DNA from: Baffinella frigidus
Taxonomy: Eukaryota; Cryptophyceae; Cryptomonadales; Baffinellaceae
Assembly: GCA_026770585.1 (NCBI GenBank)
Contig: MU647357.1
Location: 107,505 to 119,446 of the forward strand
DNA length: 11,942 nucleotides
Direction: 5' to 3'
The position numbers were made by a program, and so were the translations under genes. The notes beneath the pieces were generated by a model, which was not told the origin of the DNA, searched no databases, and saw nothing but the letters and a program-made list of their open reading frames with translations. This document shows, one piece after another, positions 6,101 to 8,270 of the stretch; within the stretch, counting starts at the first letter, position 1, and the number at the start of each line of letters is the position of its first letter.

Positions 6101-7685
6101 GGTTTGAACCTAGTGAGCTCCGAGTCCTTGCGTCCCAAGATCTTCTTCTCTGCCTTTTGCAGGGGTTAGGGTTTAGTGTTTAGTGTTTAAGGTTGAGGGT
6201 TCAGGATTTAGGGTGTAGGGTTGAGGATCCAGGGTCTTGAATTGAAGCTGCGCTCGAAGATGACCATTTTCGTAAACGTACCACCAACCCTCACAACTTG
6301 GGCAAATCGAAAAAGTCAAAAACACCAAATCCCTTTGGAGGCCGTCGGAATCCGACGGCCTTCAAGGGGATTTTCGGAGCCATTTTTCCCGATTTGCCCA
6401 GACTGTGAGGATTGGTGGTACAAAGCCTGCTCTCAGAAAATAGTTTATTGAAAGGATTAAGAGGAAAACTCAACTAGAGCGTTTGCGGTAATTGTTGTCC
6501 GTTTTGGACCTACGGTTTCCCGGTTTCCCGGTTTTGAAAAGGGACTTATAGGACGTGACAAGGATTTTAAACGGTACCAAGAGGCGCAATTCTGGTACTT
6601 TTTAAAATCCTTGACACGTCCTATAAGTCCCTTTCAAAACCGGGAAACCGGGAAACCGTACGTCCAAAACGGACAACAATTGCCGCAAACGCCCTACACT
6701 TGAGAAGATTGGCAAAGCTACTATAATGTTGAAGAGGATCCGGTTCAGTCAACCACCACACGCCACCAACCCTCCCGGTTGGACCAAATCATCGATTTTA
6801 GACTTGCGATTTACCCTTGCAGAGACCCCAGGTCCGGGGTCTCTACAAGGGTAAATCAAGGGTAAATCTACAATCTAAAATCGACGATTTGGTCCAATCG
6901 TGAGGACTGGTGGCCAGGTCCGCGCCCTCCCCCGCGACGTCCTCCAACGTAGTTTCCGTTACCTTATCCGTAGTTTCCGTTACCTTATCCTGTGCCCCTA
7001 CGGGTTACTACATAATGTTGAAGAAGATCCGGTTCAGTCAACCACCGCACGGGGGCCTCGCAACCTGGATGATCTCGTGCTGCACGTGCCAGAAGCATCC
7101 GCTCCCGAAGTAGACCGTCTGCAGCGGAGCCTCCGCCGCGGCGTCCTTGGGCTTGAGCGCGAAGGCCGCGGCGCCCAGCGCGAGGCCGGAGAGCGAGCGG
7201 AGGGCCTCGCGGCGGCCTGACGCGTCAGGGGACTGCAGCTGCATCGAGGGGAGCTGCGCGAGGGGGGAAGGGCGGTTAGCGATGTTTTGGGCGGTGGGGC
7301 GCGGTATGGCTGTGTGTCTTTGGGATTGGGTGAGTCTTGAGGCCGGGCCTGGTTCGCAGATGTCGCATGCGAGTGGAAGGGGGGAGGGTTCTTAAAATGA
7401 GCTCCTGGGATATGGTCGCATGGCGCCGGGAACCACCAGGTCTTGCCCGCTTGCGAAAGGGTGGCAGCGACGCGCGGCACTTTACGGATGCCAGGCCAGC
7501 CAAACTTGGGAGAACCCAAAACTCAGCTTGCTTCTGAATCGAACCAGTTTCGCGGTAGTTGGAGGGGGTACCGAGCGAGCCGCACGACGCGACTGCTGGA
7601 CGCCGGCGAGGGCACCGGCGGGCGCAAATGCCGTGGCCGGGGCCACCGCAAGGGAGAGGCACAGCGCGAGGAGTGTCCGGATCAT
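159..7685 (-). CDS. msrA: Peptide-methionine (S)-S-oxide reductase MsrA, plastid-targeted, five exons, 3' end outside window
   Basis: MsrA reduces methionine-S-sulfoxide in proteins, using a catalytic Cys. Exons joined: 7685-7572, 7253-7065, 6153-6110, 3052-2967, 193-159 (468 nt, 156 codons). All junctions are GT-AG and keep frame (phases 0, 0, 2, 1, then 0 at the open end). Seen in order: hydrophobic signal peptide (residues 1-19) followed by F20-A-P; an Arg pair (52-53) before a hydrophobic stretch ending in A-E-A (78-80), typical of a Tat thylakoid signal; the active-site motif GCFWH with Cys91; ILGRKDSELTS; AGYAGG (118-123); VCYHN (132-136); and DYG-SMGHTEVVGVK (143-156). These are consecutive MsrA family blocks in the correct order and spacing, although the DNA spans 7.5 kb. 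The usual G after GCFW is H, as I recall for some algal MsrAs. The C-terminal part, including any resolving Cys, lies left of the window. It is divergent from sgf11. Family identity is very secure; lumen targeting is inferred. Confidence 0.93.
342..518 (-). pseudogene. Exon 5 copy of msrA split by foldback A1
   Basis: The minus-strand piece 518-501 reads GATGCGGCACACGGA and continues at 360-342 as GAGGTGGGTGTCAAG followed by GTTCC. Together they match the real exon 5 apart from one GGT deletion and a few substitutions. The break at A1 makes it non-functional. Confidence 0.75.
361..500. mobile_element. Foldback A1, inserted in an exon 5 copy
   Basis: This imperfect palindrome of 140 bp has ends CCACCAGCCCTC / GAGGGCTGGTGG, an inner conserved arm with ACCAAATCGTCGATTTTC and centre GTCGGATCCGAC. 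It is flanked by TC on both sides (359-360, 501-502). Removing it and one TC restores, on the minus strand, CACACGGAGGTGGG, which matches msrA exon 5. It encodes no protein, so it is MITE-like. Confidence 0.8.
568..735. repeat. Segmental duplication, copy 1
   Basis: A GA run is followed by GCTTTGTGAATACCAACGC, a CCCTAAACCC tract, and then GATGGCGCCGCACTCGCCC. The same order recurs at 1712-1902 with moderate divergence. Copy 1 has a pairing arm GGGCGAGTGCGGCGC (743-757) that copy 2 lacks. Confidence 0.75.
704..924. repeat. Compound inverted repeat
   Basis: It has two adjacent hairpins. The first pairs GCGCCGCACTCGCCC (about 706-722) with GGGCGAGTGCGGCGC (743-757). The second has arms of about 54 bp, 769-822 with 871-924, beginning GCAAGCTTCCAGCCCT and carrying CTGAAGCGGATCAAATCCC. 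No coding content. Probably a foldback element, family not otherwise seen here. Confidence 0.75.
960..1107. repeat. Two short nested palindromes
   Basis: CTCCTCCGCGAGAGCG folds on CGCTCTCTCGCGGAGGAG near 960-992, and GAGAGCGCTGGGAGGCTCTCC occurs twice around it. At 1038-1107, GAAGGTTGGTAGGTGACT pairs with AGTCACCTACCAACCTTC around CCCGGG, with AGGTGACTGTCACCT repeated inside. Confidence 0.75.
1129..1149 (-). pseudogene. Decayed msrA exon 5 copy
   Basis: The minus strand reads GTGCAG|TGGCGATGGGCCGCACGGAGG. The acceptor-like AG and the first two thirds of the exon are recognisable. The 3' part and donor are gone, replaced by the palindrome at 1038-1107. Confidence 0.65.
1176..1350. mobile_element. 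Foldback element (175 bp)
   Basis: The near-perfect arms AGAGCGCTGTGCAGAGAAG... (1176-1258) and their complement (1265-1350) meet near ATTCATGATG. The inner arms carry TTGGAGCCATTTTG and CACTTTTGAGAAAT. No open frame. Single copy in the window. Confidence 0.78.
1625..1643 (-). pseudogene. msrA exon 5 copy with 16-nt internal deletion
   Basis: The minus strand reads GTGCAG|GAGCCATGGGGGCGTCAAG|GTT. Both splice-like sites survive, but the stretch coding HTEVV is lost (19 nt against 35). Confidence 0.65.
1712..1902. repeat. Segmental duplication, copy 2
   Basis: It matches 568-735 in module order: GA run, TTTGTGAATACCAACGCC, exon 5 remnant, CCCTAAACCC tract, GATGGCGCCGCACTCGCCC. It lies in the same orientation in the same intron, so the intron probably grew by tandem or segmental duplication. 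Confidence 0.75.
1755..1778 (-). pseudogene. Decayed msrA exon 5 copy
   Basis: The minus strand reads GGCGATGGGGCGCACGGAGGTGGTC, matching the core of exon 5 (MGxTEVV-like). The donor side differs, since CCGGAG follows. It lies in segmental duplication copy 2. Confidence 0.65.
2340..2479. repeat. 37-bp direct repeats flanking a truncated family K element
   Basis: GTTGGAG, a G run, then TGCGCGCCACGAAACTAGCGC occur at 2340-2376 and again at 2443-2479. Between them, 2377-2442 is one end of a family K foldback with the terminal GATAACT-type arm. The left half of the element is missing. It may be a deletion product or a duplicated host segment. Confidence 0.7.
2377..2442. mobile_element. Family K foldback, truncated copy
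   Basis: It contains CTAACTAATTTCTCCTATTC, then AACCTCCTATTG, then the terminal arm GGAACTGATTCAGTTATC..CGAGATGAA. It matches the right half of the element at 10958-11102 (also complementary to part of 10636-10783). Confidence 0.8.
2830..2870 (-). pseudogene. Copy of msrA exon 4 3' half
   Basis: The minus strand encodes VCYHNPTAMDSDY and keeps the donor TACG|GTAGCC. The GYAGG half is absent. The unit repeats about 137 bp from the real exon end with shared GGGGGGATGATC words, suggesting local tandem duplication. If an acceptor were used it could act as an alternative exon end; I think it is decayed. Confidence 0.75.
2967..3052 (-). CDS. msrA: msrA exon 4: GYAGG and VCYHN blocks
   Basis: The exon is 86 nt. 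The acceptor TTCGCAG| is at 3054-3053 and the donor TACG|GTGATC at 2966-2965. The leading T completes Ser116; then come VAGYAGGTKTGKDG, RVCYHN and PMAMDSDY, and the last G starts Gly145. It is the only complete copy among several partial ones nearby (2830-2870, about 3071-3099, about 3250-3297, about 3601-3634). Confidence 0.92.
3071..3297 (-). pseudogene. Two further partial exon 4 copies
   Basis: At about 3071-3099 the minus strand gives VCYHSP and then a stop. At about 3250-3297 it gives AGKDGRVCYHSPSQ. Both have lost MDSDYG and the donor. The stretch between them also has CCCTGCCCAGCG-type short repeats. Confidence 0.7.
3361..3443. mobile_element. Family M short element, copy 1 (83 bp)
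   Basis: It begins ATTTCGTTTAGACGGACC and ends GTTGACTTAGGCGAAAT, so the termini ATTTCG/CGAAAT are inverted. A copy of the same length is at 4486-4568; the middle differs most. The internal GACTTAAGGCGCTGG is conserved. Confidence 0.75.
3601..3634 (-). pseudogene. Copy of msrA exon 4 5' half with acceptor
   Basis: GTTCGCAG| is identical to the real acceptor; then VAGCAGGTQP is encoded, with the family's Tyr changed to Cys. It then diverges. Together with 2830-2870 it represents both exon ends, kept in separate fragments. Confidence 0.7.
3672..3801. mobile_element. Foldback element (130 bp)
   Basis: The arms, about 55 bp (3672-3726 with 3747-3801), start AAAATGGGGTAGTTGGGC and contain GCATTGCCTAGGACCTCC and CTACCGTAGGCCGAG. 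The loop is about 20 nt. Only a few mismatches. No coding potential. Confidence 0.8.
3921..4040. mobile_element. Family A foldback, decayed copy
   Basis: The left arm CCCTCACGGCTTGGGCAGAT then CGACGATTTTCGATTC, centre GTCGGAATCCGAC, and right inner arm match the copy at 4219-4368 closely. The right end has lost the terminal GGTTGGTGG. Confidence 0.7.
4074..4217. repeat. Inverted repeat between two family A copies
   Basis: AGGTGGCTCAAATTGTGCTC (4074 on) pairs with GAGCACTATTTGAGCCACCT (ending 4217), and AAAAGTTAATTTTTGG-type inner arms pair around CCCCAGATCTGGGG. It is bordered by CCACCAGCCCT on the left and the A2 end on the right, so it may be another A derivative. Confidence 0.65.
4219..4368. 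mobile_element. Family A foldback A2 (150 bp)
   Basis: Ends are CCACCAACCCTC / GAGGGTTGGTGG, inner arms carry TTGGGCAAATCGACGATTTT, and the centre is GTCGGAATCCGAC. No clear target duplication (TT left, TC right). Confidence 0.8.
4486..4568. mobile_element. Family M short element, copy 2 (83 bp)
   Basis: It has the same ends and length as 3361-3443. Just before it, at 4467-4484, CCTAAGTCAACTTCCCCC is an inverted copy of the element's own right part. Confidence 0.75.
4724..4857. mobile_element. Family E foldback E1 (134 bp)
   Basis: Terminal arms ATCTCCATACAAGTATTAAT and complement; inner arms AACGAAATTTACTACA / TGTAATTTTCGTTG. AT-rich loop. The copy at 9711-9847 is homologous along its length. 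Confidence 0.85.
4928..5206. mobile_element. Nested foldback with a 42-bp perfect palindrome
   Basis: Three levels of pairing are seen: outer ACTTCAGTTT / AAACTGAAGT (about 4945-4954 with 5181-5190), middle 25-bp perfect arms 4973-4997 with 5127-5151 (starting CACACGAGGCTATCCATG), and a central spacer-free palindrome at 5053-5094 (TGATCACGTTTCCGTACGGAC and its complement). Short open frames here are incidental. Confidence 0.8.
5251..5464. mobile_element. Family A foldback A4, long loop
   Basis: Ends CCACACGCCCTC / GAGGGTTGGTG with GGACCAAATCGTCGA and TCGTCGATTTGGTCC just inside. The interior of about 150 bp is AT-rich and not paired like the other copies. TTTAGGG-like tracts lie on both sides (5220-5246, 5466-5515). 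Confidence 0.7.
5551..5688. mobile_element. Foldback E3, sharing its core with family E
   Basis: The arms, about 55 bp, begin TACCCGGGGAAACCTATTTT and continue into GGCAAGGAAAATTACTACA; the right arm is the complement. The inner part resembles the E1/E2 core (AAATTACTACA / TGTAGTAATTTTC), while the outer part is unrelated. Confidence 0.8.
5729..5763 (+). pseudogene. Inverted, intact-length copy of msrA exon 5
   Basis: GTGCAG| precedes and |GTTTAGGG follows exactly 35 nt, the same length as exon 5. Read in the same phase it encodes AVGHMQVVAVK against SMGHTEVVGVK. It lies on the opposite strand to msrA inside intron 3, so it cannot join that transcript. No frame-breaking change is present. 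Confidence 0.75.
5804..5823. repeat. 20-bp perfect palindrome
   Basis: CCGCGTGACC/GGTCACGCGG lies between the two exon 5 copies. It is preceded by two GCTCGTGAACG tandem units. No partner element recognised. Confidence 0.6.
5893..5927 (+). pseudogene. Second inverted copy of msrA exon 5
   Basis: It is identical in sequence to 5729-5763, again with GTGCAG| before and |GTTTAGGG after. A truncated third piece (GGCGGTGGGGCACGTGCAG, about 5874-5892) is fused directly in front. The two copies are 164 bp apart. Confidence 0.75.
5928..6106. repeat. Telomere-like tracts beside msrA exon 3
   Basis: TTTAGGGTTTAGGGATTAGGG words recur at 5928-5953 and 6068-6100, each followed by TTTGGGGTTT and a GAGC-rich junction. 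The junctions at 5516-5532 and 5957-5976 resemble the exon 3/intron border (AGCTTACCAG|GTTCG on the minus strand) and may be remnants of exon 3 copies. Confidence 0.6.
6110..6153 (-). CDS. msrA: msrA exon 3 (44-nt micro-exon)
   Basis: It encodes AEKKILGRKDSELT plus two bases of a Ser codon, exactly the stretch MsrA proteins have between the catalytic motif and GYAGG. The acceptor is AAAAG| (6155-6154) and the donor is CTAG|GTTC (6109-6108). Phase 0 at entry and phase 2 at exit match the neighbouring exons. TTTAGGG-like repeats lie on both sides, and the upstream tract supplies CTAAC, a branch-point-like word, next to the acceptor. Too short to stand out as an open frame alone; found through collinearity. 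Confidence 0.88.
6161..6216. repeat. Telomere-like tract upstream of msrA exon 3
   Basis: Degenerate GGGTTAGGGTTTAGTGTTTAG units. On the msrA strand this gives CCCTAACCCC immediately before the exon 3 acceptor. Confidence 0.75.
6281..6418. mobile_element. Family A foldback A5 (138 bp)
   Basis: Ends CCACCAACCCTC / GAGGATTGGTGG, core GGCCGTCGGAATCCGACGGCC (21-bp palindrome), inner arms with TTGGGCAAATCG. Flanked by TA on both sides (6279-6280, 6419-6420), a 2-bp target duplication. Confidence 0.82.
6478..6695. mobile_element. Long foldback element (218 bp)
   Basis: Arms of about 93 bp (6478-6570 with 6602-6695), near identical; they begin GCGTTTGCGGTAATTGTTG and include a doubled GGTTTCCC. 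The loop is about 31 nt. Weak pairing continues outward (CTCAA / TTGAG near 6470 and 6704). Confidence 0.83.
6723..7050. repeat. Direct repeat spanning A6
   Basis: ATAATGTTGAAGARGATCC then GGTTCAGTCAACCACC occur at 6723-6760 and 7014-7050. The second copy abuts the exon 2 donor region. Between them are A6 and a 21-bp tandem pair (GTAGTTTCCGTTACCTTATCC-like, about 6949-6990). Confidence 0.7.
6763..6913. mobile_element. Family A foldback A6 (151 bp)
   Basis: Ends CCACCAACCCTC / GAGGACTGGTGG, GGACCAAATCATCGATTTTA inner arm, core GAGACCCCAGGTCCGGGGTCTC. One arm has a duplicated GGGTAAATC. No target duplication visible. Confidence 0.8.
7065..7253 (-). CDS. msrA: msrA exon 2: thylakoid-transfer signal and catalytic Cys
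   Basis: The exon is 189 nt (63 codons). The acceptor CAG (7256-7254) follows a pyrimidine-rich run. The donor CAG|GTTGCG is at 7064-7063. The first half has GRREALRSLSGLALGAAAF and then an A-E-A cleavage-like end. The second half has YFGSGCFWHVQHEIIQ with the nucleophilic Cys. Codons strongly prefer G or C at position 3, unlike the flanking intron. Confidence 0.93.
7254..7571 (-). other. msrA intron 1 (318 nt)
   Basis: It begins GTACCC and ends in a C-rich run before CGCAG. I saw no foldback element or telomere-like tract, so it is the plainest intron of the pair. Long open frames crossing it on either strand reflect low stop density in GC-rich DNA. Confidence 0.75.
7572..7685 (-). CDS. msrA: msrA exon 1: signal peptide and plastid-entry motif
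   Basis: The exon is 114 nt (38 codons). The start ATG at 7685-7683 is preceded by AAGA, an acceptable eukaryotic context. The peptide opens with MIRTLLALCLSLAVAPATA and then FAPAG. The predicted cleavage A19|F20 leaves Phe at +1, the hallmark of import into complex red plastids. An Arg/Ser/Ala-rich, acid-free stretch (QSRRAARS) follows, as expected of a transit peptide. The donor is GT at 7571-7570 (TCG|GTACCC), phase 0. The exact donor is inferred from frame agreement with exon 2. Confidence 0.85.
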
Positions 7686-7877
7686 TCTTGGTTTGTGGAG
7701 TGGTAGGGCTTAGAACCCGTTAACTTTAGAGGTCCGGAGGTGTATACTTAAGAAGTAAAAGGGCTCCAACGACGACCTGGATCTCCGCAGACTCGAACTC
7801 TGCGTTCAACGTCCCTCTCTCTTCTTCGGTGTGACCAAAGAGGCTCGTCGGATCTGCTCTGTCAGGCTTAGGGGAGG
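7686..7877. promoter_or_regulatory. Divergent intergenic region, presumed bidirectional promoter
   Basis: 192 bp separate the start codons of msrA and sgf11, so both 5' UTRs and promoters must lie here unless they overlap coding sequence. A TATA-like word (GTATACTTA, about 7742-7750) and pyrimidine-rich TCCCTCTCTCTTCTTC (7810-7825) are visible. No element was recognised with confidence. No foldback element is inserted in it. Confidence 0.5.
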
Positions 7878-8270
7878 ATGGCGGCCGTGGGGGTGCCGGC
7901 GCAAGGGGTACCCGCCATCGGGGTGAAGCCGGGAGTGGCGGTGAAGCTGGAAGCTGTCGCTGGGAATCACGCTTCCTCAAGCGGCGGATCTGCCCCGGCG
8001 AGCAAGGCCGAGGAGGTGACGGACCGGGAGATCGTGGCGATGGAGCATGCGATTGGCAAGTTGGAGGGACTGAAGACGCATTTGGCGGGGGAGGTGTGTG
8101 CGAAGGCGACGGTGGATGCGCTGGGGGACATCGTGGACGAGATGTGTATAGATGTTTGCGTTGAGGTGCATCGGTGGCACCGGCTGGGCATGCTTGTCTT
8201 CGACAGCACCGATGCCAAGAACGCCGCCAACCGCGTCGTTGACGTCGCGGGATACGACGTCCACGGGCAG
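7878..8270 (+). CDS. sgf11: sgf11 exon 1
   Basis: 131 codons, ending GGG CAG|GTCCAG, phase 0. It carries the Ala/Gly-rich leader, the charged helix starting near TDREIVAMEH, the ALGDIVDEMCIDVCVEVHR helix and GYDVHGQ. Reading on to the stop at 8427-8429 gives a Ser/Pro/His tail unlike the family, so I end it at the donor. Confidence 0.85.

Larger units (their letters stand above)
3053..6109 (-). other. msrA intron 3 (3057 nt)
   Basis: This is the largest intron. From high to low coordinates it holds telomere-like tracts (5928-6106), two inverted copies of exon 5 (5893-5927, 5729-5763), foldbacks E3 (5551-5688), A4 (5251-5464), 4928-5206 and E1 (4724-4857), M2 (4486-4568), A2 (4219-4368), the 4074-4217 hairpin, a third A-type copy (3921-4040), hairpin 3672-3801, M1 (3361-3443), and partial exon 4 copies between 3071 and 3640. 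No other coding sequence is supported. Confidence 0.78.
6154..7064 (-). other. msrA intron 2 (911 nt)
   Basis: It holds two family A foldbacks (6281-6418, 6763-6913) and the long hairpin at 6478-6695. A direct repeat of about 37 bp lies at 6723-6760 and 7014-7050, and two 21-bp tandem copies at about 6949-6990. TTTAGGG-like sequence (6161-6216) abuts exon 3. A GC-rich stretch at 6914-6950 reads open on the minus strand but matches nothing in MsrA. Confidence 0.8.

Noticed and set aside
6914-6950. Possible extra msrA exon (minus strand, reading LEDVAGEGADLA)
   Set aside because: GC-rich and open, but it does not match the family, and exon 2 joins exon 3 in phase without it.
7034-7519. A 161-codon open frame on the minus strand over msrA exon 2 and intron 1
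   Set aside because: It is in a different frame from the MsrA motifs, is Pro/Ser/Arg-rich, and crosses a well-supported intron; it is a product of GC-rich sequence.
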